A DNA stretch of 23,252 nucleotides from a virus. Shown here one piece after another: positions 1 to 8,263 of the stretch. The notes under the pieces were generated by a model. It saw only the letters and a program-made list of their open reading frames with translations. It had not been told where the DNA came from and made no database searches. The DNA is taken from positions 1-23,252 of IMG/VR virus record IMGVR_UViG_3300020466_000020; one strand, written 5' to 3'. A program made the translations under genes and the position numbers. How positions within the stretch are numbered: position 1 is the stretch's first letter; each line of letters opens with the position of its first letter.

Positions 1-634
1 TCACAGCAGGCGCGGATGAATATCCATAGCCTGGGTTTGTGATTGTGATTGCGGTTACAGCACCACCAGATACAGTAGCAGTACCAGTTGCAGTAATACC
101 ACCATTAGCAGGGGTAATTGCAGTTGGGTCAGCGAATGTAACAGTAGCGGATGAGTATCCAGAACCACCAGCAGTTACAGTTCCACTTCCTACACCTAAT
201 CCAGATGCAGAAGTAATGTCAGCGATTTCTACTTTAAGAGCATTACCTCGCGTGCCGGGATATTTCGCAGCCCAAGGCCCAACTGAACCTTCTCCAGCGG
301 AGTAGTTCTCGTTGTATGCTTCTCTGTTTTTGATTGCGACAGCAGTTCCAGTTGAGACTGCGTTTCTAGCAGCAGCTCCAACTTCCCTCACAGTTAACAA
401 TTGTGAACCGTAAGCCAAGAAACTTGATGCCACCATATGGTCATAATATACACTTGATGTTGGTTTGCCAAACCTTTCAACGAGATTATTCTCACTAGTT
501 ATAGCGATAATCTCATGAGCAGGCCCCCACTGGAAATCTCCCACGATTCCACCAATAGTGGTGGCTACAGCGGGGACAACATTAGTGAGGTCTTTTTCTT
601 GTATTAAGACGCCAGGCGATAATTGGAAAGCCAT
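1..634 (-). CDS. 18: Tail sheath protein gp18, N-terminal part (cut by window edge)
   Basis: This is the contractile tail sheath subunit, which polymerises around the tail tube and drives injection by contracting. The 211 visible residues start MAFQLSPGVLIQEKDLTNVV, the hallmark sheath N-terminus, followed by GDFQWGPAHEI and a VREVGAAARNAV segment typical of T4-like gp18. The frame stays open to base 2, so the C-terminal part (T4 gp18 is about 660 aa) is missing. From about residue 150 there are glycine-rich segments (GGSGYSSATVTF and PGYGYSSAP) that resemble the GGxGY beta repeats in gp15 and in the giant virion protein of this window; they look like a domain insertion relative to T4. The ATG at 634 has an AAGGAG ribosome site at 641-646. 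The gene follows gp17, as in T4, and has its own late promoter at 696-703. Confidence 0.95.
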   Translation of the reverse strand, partial: MAFQLSPGVLIQEKDLTNVVPAVATTIGGIVGDFQWGPAHEIIAITSENNLVERFGKPTSSVYYDHMVASSFLAYGSQLLTVREVGAAARNAVSTGTAVAIKNREAYNENYSAGEGSVGPWAAKYPGTRGNALKVEIADITSASGLGVGSGTVTAGGSGYSSATVTFADPTAITPANGGITATGTATVSGGAVTAITITNPGYGYSSAPAV

Positions 635-640
635 TTTGTT

Positions 641-646
641 CTCCTT
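641..646 (-). promoter_or_regulatory. Ribosome binding site of gp18
   Basis: The minus strand reads AAGGAG six bases ahead of the ATG at 634, a near-perfect Shine-Dalgarno site. Strong translation fits a protein made in high copy number. Confidence 0.8.
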
Positions 647-695
647 CGTATTTCGTTTTTAATCTATCTTGACTAAATAGTTATTCCTTGACAAT

Positions 696-703
696 TATTT
701 ATA
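696..703 (-). promoter_or_regulatory. T4-type late promoter of gp18
   Basis: The minus strand reads TATAAATA, the T4 late promoter -10 element used by gp55-type sigma factors. It lies 62 bases ahead of the gp18 start and overlaps the gp17 stop codon (699-701), so sheath can be transcribed separately from the packaging genes. Confidence 0.75.
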
Positions 704-2327
704 AAAATTTTTCTTTCTCATCTGCCCATATCCAATAGTCACCATCCATAACCTCCGCTTCTGGTTCATGTCCGTCTACCACAAGCCCAAATGGTGTCAA
801 ATCATTTTCTATCATTCTCATCTGTGAATTGTATAAATTGTCACGAATATCTACATTAGTCAAATCCTTAAAGAATGTATTAGTTGATAACCAAGCAAAT
901 AGTACCATACACATGGCAAGGTCATCGTGGTATCCCTCATCAGCAGCAAATGTACCACTCCTTTCAACAAAAGTTGATAGTTCACTTATACATTCAGCAT
1001 CAAATAGTAAGAACTTCTGTTCCTCAATCAAACTTTTTAGTGCCAAACACCCCTGTCTTTTTACTGCTTTTGATGTTCGCACTCCTAGAGTACTTTGTTT
1101 TCCGAAGCCAGGCGAAACATATTGTTTGTTTTTTTCCTGTACACAACTAAAAATGTTCTCATACTCTAGTTCTTGGTGTAGTATATCGACTACCTGTTGA
1201 CCAATATCGTTTGTCTCAAGTAACACATACGCACCATTATAATCTTTTGCGACTTTATTAATAAAGTCTGGGTATAATAATGGTGAGATTTTGTTATCTC
1301 TATACTTACCAACAACTTTAAACGGCATTTGTGTGATATCAACCACAATAAAAGCCGAATAATCTCCACCGATACCTCTCGCGGTATCAGCTGAGATTAC
1401 ATAATATTTATCTTCTTGAGGTTCTTCATAAATATCCAGACCATCCTTCTTATATACTGGGTCAACTGAAGACATAGTAGAGAGAGCCTTACCACTAATC
1501 AAAGTATTCGTTGACCCCAAGAAGTCACACAACACCTCTTGATTGAACTTTACTTCACCCAATAACTTAAACTGTTCCTCTATCCACGCATCATCTCGGC
1601 CTGGAATTTCAGTATGAGGAATGAACATATTTTCAAATCCATTCGTACCCTTTTCCGATTCGTTCCAGAATTTCCAGAAGTGATTGTATCCTAGTGGAGT
1701 AGATGTCAATAGAATCTTTGTGGTTTCACCAGCAGAGATAGTAGGATATACAGATGCAAAAAACTCATCTGCTATGTTGTTTGGTATGATTGCAGCCTCA
1801 TCGATATACAACCAGTTAACTGATTTACCCCGAATACCAGATGATGTGGTTGCAGATGTAAACACGCGAGAACCATTCTCTAAGTCCACATCCCCCTTGT
1901 TCCATGTCTTAACACCCTGTTGCATCCAAATAGGAAGATGTTCATACATGGTTTGATATCTGTTTAATACTTCACGGGCAGCAGCAGTCTTGTTCGCCAT
2001 AATAGCAATGTTCTTATCTGCGTTAAATATAGAATAATGCAATATACACGCGGCTGCTGTTACTGTCTTACCTTGCTGTCTACCTTCCATGAGAATAGTC
2101 TTTCGATTATTCATGATGAAATCAACCTTCTTTTTCTGACAGTCGTACAGTTTAAAAGGTTGTAGACCTTTATCCAAGGTTACTATTTGACAGTAATTTT
2201 CTATAAAATAAACTGGGTCACTTTCACATTTTACAAATTCCTCAAATTCATCCTTTGTAAAATTGTGTTCGTACCCAATTGGTTTTAGATTGGGATTACC
2301 GTGATATGATTGTTCAACCCCAGCCAT
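699..2327 (-). CDS. 17: Terminase large subunit gp17 (DNA-packaging ATPase/nuclease)
   Basis: This is the motor that pumps phage DNA into the prohead and cuts the concatemer. At 542 aa it is somewhat shorter than T4 gp17 (610 aa), mostly at the N-terminus. The Walker A motif is EGRQQGKT at residues 81-88 and Walker B is LYIDEA with D176 and E177. The coupling motif III is TSTP at 208-211. The C-terminal RNase H-like nuclease has its acidic residues in ISADTARG (D314), LLETND (E371) and GYHDDLA (D468/D469). All catalytic residues appear intact. The start overlaps the end of the inserted glycosyltransferase-like gene by 14 bases, suggesting translational coupling. In T4 the gene directly follows gp16; here another gene intervenes. 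Confidence 0.98.
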   Translation of the reverse strand: MAGVEQSYHGNPNLKPIGYEHNFTKDEFEEFVKCESDPVYFIENYCQIVTLDKGLQPFKLYDCQKKKVDFIMNNRKTILMEGRQQGKTVTAAACILHYSIFNADKNIAIMANKTAAAREVLNRYQTMYEHLPIWMQQGVKTWNKGDVDLENGSRVFTSATTSSGIRGKSVNWLYIDEAAIIPNNIADEFFASVYPTISAGETTKILLTSTPLGYNHFWKFWNESEKGTNGFENMFIPHTEIPGRDDAWIEEQFKLLGEVKFNQEVLCDFLGSTNTLISGKALSTMSSVDPVYKKDGLDIYEEPQEDKYYVISADTARGIGGDYSAFIVVDITQMPFKVVGKYRDNKISPLLYPDFINKVAKDYNGAYVLLETNDIGQQVVDILHQELEYENIFSCVQEKNKQYVSPGFGKQSTLGVRTSKAVKRQGCLALKSLIEEQKFLLFDAECISELSTFVERSGTFAADEGYHDDLAMCMVLFAWLSTNTFFKDLTNVDIRDNLYNSQMRMIENDLTPFGLVVDGHEPEAEVMDGDYWIWADEKEKFL

Positions 2328-3351
2328 TTACTTCTCCATCTGCTTGTCTTTTGATATGCTCAAAAAATCCTGGCTCCTCTATATTTGGTAGTGTGGGTAT
2401 ATCTTCTGTCTCTAATATCATTTCAAAACATCTTTGTCGATTGTGTTCTCTTTCTAACTTTGTACCCTTTACCAGTTCTTTTAAAGGATACTGCAATAAA
2501 TTTTTAAATTGTTTATAGAATTCTTTAAATCTTTCCTCTTCATCTTGTATATCATCAAACTGATAATCTATAAACCCATCATGTAACATGAACCCCATTG
2601 ACTTCAATTCTTTATACATTCCCTGTCCACCAAACCCCATACATAATTTTCTATGTAGAAGAGGTTTAAAAGTTTTTTCAGTAAACCTTACATGACTAGT
2701 TCTAGTCTCAACAAATAAATCTATAAGTATCTTGTCATAGAATTCTGCTGGACTCTGTGTTACTGCCCATCCACCTTTTTTATGTAAAGGATGAGTATTG
2801 TGGTCAATGTTTCCAACTGTTGACCAATCTAACATATACTTCTGTTGGATGTCAGTGTATATTCCTTTACGCAAGTTAGAACAGTAATTATTAATTAAGT
2901 TATCTCTTTCTAACAACTCCCATAACTTTACTCTGTATGGTCTCATTGAATGATTTAAACAACAAAAGTGTGTGTCCTCATTCCCAGAGTAATCTTTTAT
3001 ATTAGTTCTTTTTAATTCTTCATCAAAGTATGAACCATGTCCAATAACTTGCCACAAAAAATATAATCCATATGGTTCATGCACGACATTTCTTGGTAAC
3101 AAACTACTGGAATCGATATATGAACTATCGATAATAGTGAAACTTAAAGAAGGAAACTCCGAAAAAACATTTAAGTTTATTAATTCTTTTCGGGGTAAGA
3201 AGGGATTTAAAACTTCTTCTTTTAGATTATGAACCACTAACCTATTTATCTTATTCTCAGAAAGATGTTCTTCTAGTTTGGGAACAGTAAGGGGTTTTCT
3301 AAAGTGTTCCATTAACCAGTATTCAGCTGGATTCTGGGTCAATTGAGTCAT
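2314..3351 (-). CDS. Glycosyltransferase-like protein inserted between the terminase genes
   Basis: A 345-aa protein with no signal peptide or membrane segment. Residues 222-260 contain RFTEKTFKP, then GGQGMYKELKSMGFMLHDGF. This pattern (TEKTxKP, then a G..., then L..LxSxGF) recalls a nucleotide-sugar-binding half seen in phage and bacterial glycosyltransferase-like or fucosyltransferase/exostosin-like proteins. An upstream FCCLNHSMRPYR segment (129-140) also fits that family. The substrate is unknown. The gene overlaps terS by 29 bases and terL by 14, so it is woven into the packaging operon. No strong ribosome site is seen ahead of the ATG at 3351. A second ATG at 3312, 11 bases after the terS stop, would give 332 aa and is a real alternative start. 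Assignment rests on motif recognition only. Confidence 0.6.
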   Translation of the reverse strand: MTQLTQNPAEYWLMEHFRKPLTVPKLEEHLSENKINRLVVHNLKEEVLNPFLPRKELINLNVFSEFPSLSFTIIDSSYIDSSSLLPRNVVHEPYGLYFLWQVIGHGSYFDEELKRTNIKDYSGNEDTHFCCLNHSMRPYRVKLWELLERDNLINNYCSNLRKGIYTDIQQKYMLDWSTVGNIDHNTHPLHKKGGWAVTQSPAEFYDKILIDLFVETRTSHVRFTEKTFKPLLHRKLCMGFGGQGMYKELKSMGFMLHDGFIDYQFDDIQDEEERFKEFYKQFKNLLQYPLKELVKGTKLEREHNRQRCFEMILETEDIPTLPNIEEPGFFEHIKRQADGEVNGWG

Positions 3352-3781
3352 GGTCTATAATTTTTTCGTTTTCTTTCTTTAGTGCCTTCAACATATCAGA
3401 AGTTGTACCAGTAAATACTAGGTTATTTGTTGTCTTACTGATAGTCTTTGGTTCATCTGAATTCTTTTCAATGCGATGTTTCTTCTCTTGGACTTCCATC
3501 ATGTCTTTGGCTTGTTCACCCATAGTCTTAATGATTTGTCCAGCGACTTCATAGGCCCGAGGGTTGTCACTATTGGTAGCAACATTTAGAATACCTTGAG
3601 CAGCTTCTTCCGCGTACTCAGCAGAGCGTTTCAAAAGATTTCTTGCTTCCTCAAAATCTTTGTCTAGTTTCTCGTCCTCTTTTTCAGGCACAGTGATAGC
3701 ACCACCTTTCTTTTCAGCAAGTTCTGTAGTTACGGTGTTAAATGTTTTATCAAGTGCATCAAATACTTTATTTTTTGGCAT
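3323..3781 (-). CDS. 16: Terminase small subunit gp16
   Basis: This is the small terminase subunit, which recognises the packaging substrate and regulates the gp17 motor. It has 152 residues against 164 in T4. The central segment follows the T4 gp16 pattern: a coiled-coil helix pair around residues 40-105 with NSDNPRAYEVAGQIIKTM matching the T4 'SPR..EV...L..M' core. A C-terminal NLVFTGTTSDMLKAL corresponds to the T4 'VFxGSxxEL' tail. The N-terminus begins MPKNKVFDALDK, common in marine T4-like homologues. It lies two bases after gp15, as in T4 order, but is followed by an inserted gene instead of gp17. Confidence 0.88.
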   Translation of the reverse strand: MPKNKVFDALDKTFNTVTTELAEKKGGAITVPEKEDEKLDKDFEEARNLLKRSAEYAEEAAQGILNVATNSDNPRAYEVAGQIIKTMGEQAKDMMEVQEKKHRIEKNSDEPKTISKTTNNLVFTGTTSDMLKALKKENEKIIDHDSIDPESS

Positions 3782-3783
3782 AG

Positions 3784-4779
3784 TTATACATAAGTTTGGT
3801 CAAACTCCTCCACGAACCTATATGGGTCATCCTTATAGGGGTCTGCATTATAATTAGGTGGTTCTTCAAATGTCACGGTAGGTGCTTCTGAATAACCACT
3901 TCCAGCGTCATCTATAACAATGTTGGTTACCACTCCATCTGTTAACTCAGCATGTGCTCTCGCGTTACCAGTAAGAGTAATGTTAGGTGGACTTACATAT
4001 CCTGCCCCACCATATGTTATAGTGAATCCTGTTACCGAACCACCACTTATTGTAGCAGTTGCGGTTGGTAGTGTTGTTCCAACTGAAATTGTATTTGTAA
4101 CCTTCGGGCCAGCGAAACTACTGTTTTCATATGTTTCTGCAATTGCCTTTTTGATGAAGGATTGTTTGTCTACAAATCCATAATAATTTAATTTCATGGT
4201 AAAGTTCAGTGTCCAGTTAATACTTTGTCTATCTGCAAATGCACCTTCAAATGTATCTTCGTAACTAACACTATCCAAAGTTATTTTTATATCTCTTTTA
4301 ATACCCAACTCAGGCAAATCATTTATTGTAACATTGAAGTCTGGGTTAAAGTATGGAAAAATCTGTTCTACTATCTGTAATGCATCCTCTTGATTCTTTG
4401 CAAACACATACAAAGATATGTTCATATCATATGGGGTGGATACAAAACTTGTCCTATATGAATTTGTTTCCGCACCAGATGTAGTTATATTCTTTTGTAC
4501 AGGCGAAACCTTTCTTGATGGGTCATATTGAAACCCAACAATCTCAAATCCCATGCGTGGCAAACTAATCGCAACCTCACCACGAGACTCAGTATTCGGA
4601 ATTGCCTCAATCCTAGTTAAAAACTTTTGTTTTGTGGAGTATGAAAGAGGAACCCGAATCACCTGTTCAGTAACACCACCAGCGTTTGACCTGTTTATTT
4701 GGATATTATTAAAGATAGTACCAAATGCAATTATGGCCTTGCGTGTGTGTTGATTGTAAAACTGTTTATTCTTAAACAT
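3784..4779 (-). CDS. 15: Tail sheath stabiliser / completion protein gp15
   Basis: The T4 gp15 homologue forms a ring capping the tail sheath and tube and joins the tail to the head-neck. The core (residues 1-225) has the expected FYNQHTRKAIIAFGTIFNNI start and an FADRQSINWTLNFTMKLNYYGFV segment. T4 gp15 is 272 aa, while this one is 331. The extra length is a C-terminal extension at about 240-305 made of two beta repeats ending GGAGYVSPPNITL and GSGYSEAPTVTF. These match the GGxGY modules in gp18 and in the giant virion protein here. The start codon overlaps the gp14 stop (TAATG), showing tight coupling. Confidence 0.9.
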   Translation of the reverse strand: MFKNKQFYNQHTRKAIIAFGTIFNNIQINRSNAGGVTEQVIRVPLSYSTKQKFLTRIEAIPNTESRGEVAISLPRMGFEIVGFQYDPSRKVSPVQKNITTSGAETNSYRTSFVSTPYDMNISLYVFAKNQEDALQIVEQIFPYFNPDFNVTINDLPELGIKRDIKITLDSVSYEDTFEGAFADRQSINWTLNFTMKLNYYGFVDKQSFIKKAIAETYENSSFAGPKVTNTISVGTTLPTATATISGGSVTGFTITYGGAGYVSPPNITLTGNARAHAELTDGVVTNIVIDDAGSGYSEAPTVTFEEPPNYNADPYKDDPYRFVEEFDQTYV

Positions 4780-5531
4780 TATATTTCACCAAATGGATTC
4801 TTCTCTGTGAAGTCTAGTATGTTAGATGCAGTCTGCCATGAGTCAAAGTCCTCATTGTCCACACCAACATTTCCTCTACTGGTTTGGAAACTCTCTAATA
4901 TAAGAGTATCGTTGTCTTCTAATTTCAATAGGTCTCCATTCTCCAACTGGAACTGGAACTGTAAAATGTCAAGACTTTGTAAGTCTTCGATTCCATCGAT
5001 ATCACTATCACCAGTATCAAGTCTTTCTGAACTGTACTCAAAGAGTTCGCATTGAAGTCTGAATGTGTAAATCTTTCCTAACTGATAGAATGGGTTCTGA
5101 AACTCCACCATCTTAATCTCAAATAAAGATTTTGTTTTTGGGAAGAATAGTAAGTCCCCTTCAGCTGGTCTTGCCTTTAACTGGAATGTACCACCAGCAT
5201 CTTCTTCTCTATCAACCATCTGTTCCCACCTTCTCTTGGAAAGAACAAATGTTGCTTGGTCTCTGATTTCTATTCCAAACCTAGTAAATAGTTCTCCTTC
5301 ACCCTCATATCCCTCGACATTTTCCATATACATTTCGAGTGGATACTGTTGCGTGAACTTAGACAATTCATCTTCATCAAAGATAGTGTCCCTGTTTACC
5401 AAAGTCCTAGGCATATAGTGAACATCGTGTCCATATATCTTTAGACTTTCAATAACCAAGTCTTCTACTAAACGCTGTTCGTTAGCAGTTCCACTTGTAT
5501 TGCCAGATTGGAAGTAAACATTAGTTGCCAT
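4779..5531 (-). CDS. 14: Neck protein gp14
   Basis: The T4 gp14 homologue (250 aa against 256 in T4) is a head-completion/neck protein that, with gp13, seals the portal after packaging and forms the tail-docking site. The visible signature is the N-terminus MATNVYFQSGNTSGTANEQR followed by VEDLVIESLKIYGHDVHYMPR, and a central FFPKTKSLFEIKMVEFQNPF beta segment. No domain insertion or truncation is seen. It lies four bases after gp13 and overlaps the start of gp15 by one base. Confidence 0.93.
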   Translation of the reverse strand: MATNVYFQSGNTSGTANEQRLVEDLVIESLKIYGHDVHYMPRTLVNRDTIFDEDELSKFTQQYPLEMYMENVEGYEGEGELFTRFGIEIRDQATFVLSKRRWEQMVDREEDAGGTFQLKARPAEGDLLFFPKTKSLFEIKMVEFQNPFYQLGKIYTFRLQCELFEYSSERLDTGDSDIDGIEDLQSLDILQFQFQLENGDLLKLEDNDTLILESFQTSRGNVGVDNEDFDSWQTASNILDFTEKNPFGEI

Positions 5532-5535
5532 TTAT

Positions 5536-6492
5536 TTACCCTGTCATCATCATTGGGGGTAACTCATACTTCATCTGCATTTCATCTTCTATGATAGAAA
5601 TTTCTTGAATTGCTTCTCCGTATATTTGGTCACCATTAAGTGTTACTCCGCCTGGCAACGCGATTCCCCCGAACTTTTTCATATTCTCGCCCCACTGTCT
5701 CTTGATAAGAGCAGTCGCATATCTTTTTAAGAACATATCATCATAGACTTCTGTAAATGTAGCGGGGTCTATAATTGAATATGCTTCCGCGACAATGTAG
5801 TTATCAATGTCAAATGTTCCATCCATATCTGTATCAAGATATAGTCTGTTTGTTTTTCTATTGAACCTAATAGGTCTTTCATTTCTGAAAATGTTTTCCA
5901 ACAAATTCATATGTGTTTTGACCATTGAGTAGTATGTAATATCAGCAGAAAGTAGATTATATAAGTCATTCAATGCAAACTGATAATCTACATCAAATAA
6001 TCCATCTGATTTACTACCAACTAATGCACCAAACTTAAATGCTCTAACTACATTCAATACTTCGTTACCTATTGGGATGTATCCATTTTCTATATCCCCC
6101 TTTGATATACTTTGTATCGTAGCAGTTGTACCAGAATTTGAACCAGTAATAACCTCATTCGCCTCAAATACTTCTGCTGTACTTGGTTTCTCATATACTA
6201 CTGAAGTACCAGAACTTGATTTGTGTACTGTTGTTTTTGCACCAGATGTTCCACCAGTAATGGTCTCTCCAGCTTCAAAAGTAGCACTACCAGTTAAGGT
6301 TAATGTTGAACCAGTTAGTTTATGTTTGATGTACGCCCTCTCGACACCATCGAAATGGTACTCATTCCAGTGTTGAAAGGCATCATCTATTCTGTCTGAT
6401 ATTTGGTCTTCATCGACATTGATTTCGATTACAGGATGTCCTAATCTTCGCAAACAATAGTCAATGAGTCCTTGTCTTGTGGATAACGCCAT
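5536..6492 (-). CDS. 13: Neck protein gp13
   Basis: The T4 gp13 homologue (318 aa against 309) acts with gp14 in head completion. The N-terminus MALSTRQGLIDYCLRRLGHP and the following EDQISDRIDDAFQHWNEYHFDG segment are characteristic of the family. Residues about 64-130 hold a tandem beta repeat: FEAGETITGGTSGAKTTV (72-89) and FEANEVITGSNSGTTATI (109-126). It looks like a small decoration domain inserted between the N-terminal helices and the conserved remainder (GNEVLNVVRAFKFGA onward). A late promoter (6527-6534) sits 35 bases ahead of the ATG, so this gene likely heads the gp13-to-gp17 transcript. Confidence 0.92.
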   Translation of the reverse strand: MALSTRQGLIDYCLRRLGHPVIEINVDEDQISDRIDDAFQHWNEYHFDGVERAYIKHKLTGSTLTLTGSATFEAGETITGGTSGAKTTVHKSSSGTSVVYEKPSTAEVFEANEVITGSNSGTTATIQSISKGDIENGYIPIGNEVLNVVRAFKFGALVGSKSDGLFDVDYQFALNDLYNLLSADITYYSMVKTHMNLLENIFRNERPIRFNRKTNRLYLDTDMDGTFDIDNYIVAEAYSIIDPATFTEVYDDMFLKRYATALIKRQWGENMKKFGGIALPGGVTLNGDQIYGEAIQEISIIEDEMQMKYELPPMMMTG

Positions 6493-6526
6493 GTGGACTC
6501 CTAAAAATAATTTTAATTTCTTCGAC

Positions 6527-6534
6527 TATTTATA
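6527..6534 (-). promoter_or_regulatory. T4-type late promoter of the gp13-gp17 group
   Basis: The minus strand reads TATAAATAGTC, an exact TATAAATA late element, 35 bases ahead of the gp13 ATG. It lies across the end of the upstream fibre gene in the 46-base gap. Confidence 0.75.
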
Positions 6535-6538
6535 AGAC

Positions 6539-8263
6539 TTAGGATTGGTCGTATGCGTATAACAAGGCTTTGAGGGCGTCAATTTCCTGTTTTACAAATG
6601 CTGTAGTAGCAATTTGTGTTGTATTTGTACCAGTAGACGCGGTTGGAGCAGTTGGTGTTCCTGTCAAAGCCGCACTAGCAAGAGGTGCCTTGGTAGCAAT
6701 ATTATTTGTTACCGTGGTAGAAAAGTTTGCATCATCACCCAAAGCAGCTGCAAGTTCATTTAAGGTATTTAAAGTTCCCGGCGCAGAATCAACAATATTC
6801 GCAACTGCTGTATCAGTATAGGCAGTTGTAGCAATCTTTGTACTATTATCACTCGCGGATTGTGTCGGCGCAGTTGGGTTACCAGTAAGCGCTGGACTAG
6901 CAAGGTCTGCCTTTGCAGATAAATCTGGCGGAGTATATGTAAATACACCTGTACTATTATTATATGATATACCACCATCACCAGACGCAGATGCTTCTGA
7001 ACCTACCGATAGACTAGTTAAAGATAGTGCGTCTGATATTCCATATCCAGAAACAGTAGTTGGTTTAGATGTTATATCAGAGAAAGCGATATTAGCACTA
7101 ATTGTTTTCTTACTACCACCACTATCCTTTACTTCTAGGTTATTACTTCCGTCATTGGTAAGTTTCATACCACCAATATCAACGGTGCTACCAGAAACAT
7201 ATACATCCCGCCATCTCAATGAAGATGAACCAAGGTCATATGTATCATCTGCTGAGGGAATTACATGTGAAGTTACTCTATCTAATCCAGATTCTTCGTG
7301 TGCGTCTACACCCTTCCACTTTTGAATAGTGGAATCATACATCAAGAACTTATTATTAACCTTCGCGGTAGACCTGTCAATGTCATCTAAGAACTCTAGT
7401 CGAACCTCACCACCGCCACCGATACCTTGCATAGCAAGAATCATTTGTCGAATGTTTGTATTGATTTCGTTTATTTGTTTCTGAACACTTGCAGTTTCGT
7501 CAACTTGTTCCTGTACAGCTTCTTTTCTTTCCGCGAGATATTGTACTGCGAGTTCTTGCAGTTGTCTTTCATCCTTGTCTTTCTTCTCTGCTGTAGGTTT
7601 GAGACTAAGAACATCCATAACTGCACTATAAGCATCTTTACTTACATTGAATGACTCTGGTTGTGCTTCTTCTGTTATTTCTTCTACTTCTTCTATTGTA
7701 CCAGCATATTTCATTTCTAACTTATTAACTTTTGCTTCTAAGGCAGAAATGTCTGGGTCTAAGATTCCTGTAGAGACAGTAGATTCTTCTTGTGGTAATT
7801 CTGGCGGCCACTCTTTTTCTGGCATTTCTATCAATGTAGTGGGGTGGTCTTTTAATTGATATGGTTCAGACTGTGTAGACATATCACTTTCTGATATCTG
7901 ACTCACTGGTCGAATATCAAACTCTGATGCCATTTTTTCTGGGTTAATACCAGCAAAGAAGTCAGGCGTTTCTTTTGTTGTTATTTCTTCTTCTTGTTCT
8001 TCATATAGTATTGGAGTTACATCTTTAAATTCATCTCTGATTTCTTCTAACTTTTGTAATTTATTTTTATTTTGTTCTTCAACTTCTGAAAGTTTTTGGA
8101 GCTCGCCCGTAAATACACCCCAGAAATCCTCTTGGACTTTTTTACTATGAGACTTTCTTTTTTGAGATTTTTCAACTTGTTTGAGAACTTCTTCTTTTTG
8201 CAACTCTAGGTTTCTAGTTTTTTCTTTTGCAATAGCCTCAAAAAGTTTTTTTAACTCATCCAT
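6539..8263 (-). CDS. Coiled-coil and tail-fibre-like virion protein at the fibritin locus
   Basis: A 574-aa elongated structural protein. Residues 1-80 are highly charged and helical (probable coiled coil), followed by a low-complexity acidic linker (80-165). More coiled coil lies at 166-275, ending in a GIGGGGE hinge. The C-terminal half is fibre-like. ADDTYDLGSSSLRWRDVYVSG (339-358) is a motif common in phage fibres. Two repeats, SPALTGNPTAPT...STKIATTAYTD (456-484) and SAALTGTPTAPT...TTQIATTAFV (530-557), match the classic phage tail-fibre repeat. In T4 the gene just before gp13 is wac (fibritin, whiskers), also a coiled-coil fibre, so this may be a positional replacement. No sequence identity to fibritin is claimed. 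A role in host binding or as a neck fibre is inferred. Confidence 0.75.
   Translation of the reverse strand: MDELKKLFEAIAKEKTRNLELQKEEVLKQVEKSQKRKSHSKKVQEDFWGVFTGELQKLSEVEEQNKNKLQKLEEIRDEFKDVTPILYEEQEEEITTKETPDFFAGINPEKMASEFDIRPVSQISESDMSTQSEPYQLKDHPTTLIEMPEKEWPPELPQEESTVSTGILDPDISALEAKVNKLEMKYAGTIEEVEEITEEAQPESFNVSKDAYSAVMDVLSLKPTAEKKDKDERQLQELAVQYLAERKEAVQEQVDETASVQKQINEINTNIRQMILAMQGIGGGGEVRLEFLDDIDRSTAKVNNKFLMYDSTIQKWKGVDAHEESGLDRVTSHVIPSADDTYDLGSSSLRWRDVYVSGSTVDIGGMKLTNDGSNNLEVKDSGGSKKTISANIAFSDITSKPTTVSGYGISDALSLTSLSVGSEASASGDGGISYNNSTGVFTYTPPDLSAKADLASPALTGNPTAPTQSASDNSTKIATTAYTDTAVANIVDSAPGTLNTLNELAAALGDDANFSTTVTNNIATKAPLASAALTGTPTAPTASTGTNTTQIATTAFVKQEIDALKALLYAYDQS

Noticed and set aside
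829-1200. Plus-strand open frame opposite gp17
   Set aside because: It is antisense to intact nuclease-domain codons of gp17, has no family resemblance and has low-complexity composition typical of a shadow frame.
1415-1422. GATAAATA inside gp17 (a similar one at 3243-3250)
   Set aside because: Both are imperfect, lie within coding sequence and are far from any gene start they could serve.
6769-6981. Second minus-strand open frame inside the fibre gene
   Set aside because: It is an out-of-frame reading of the repetitive fibre-coding sequence, with a biased L/Q/R composition.
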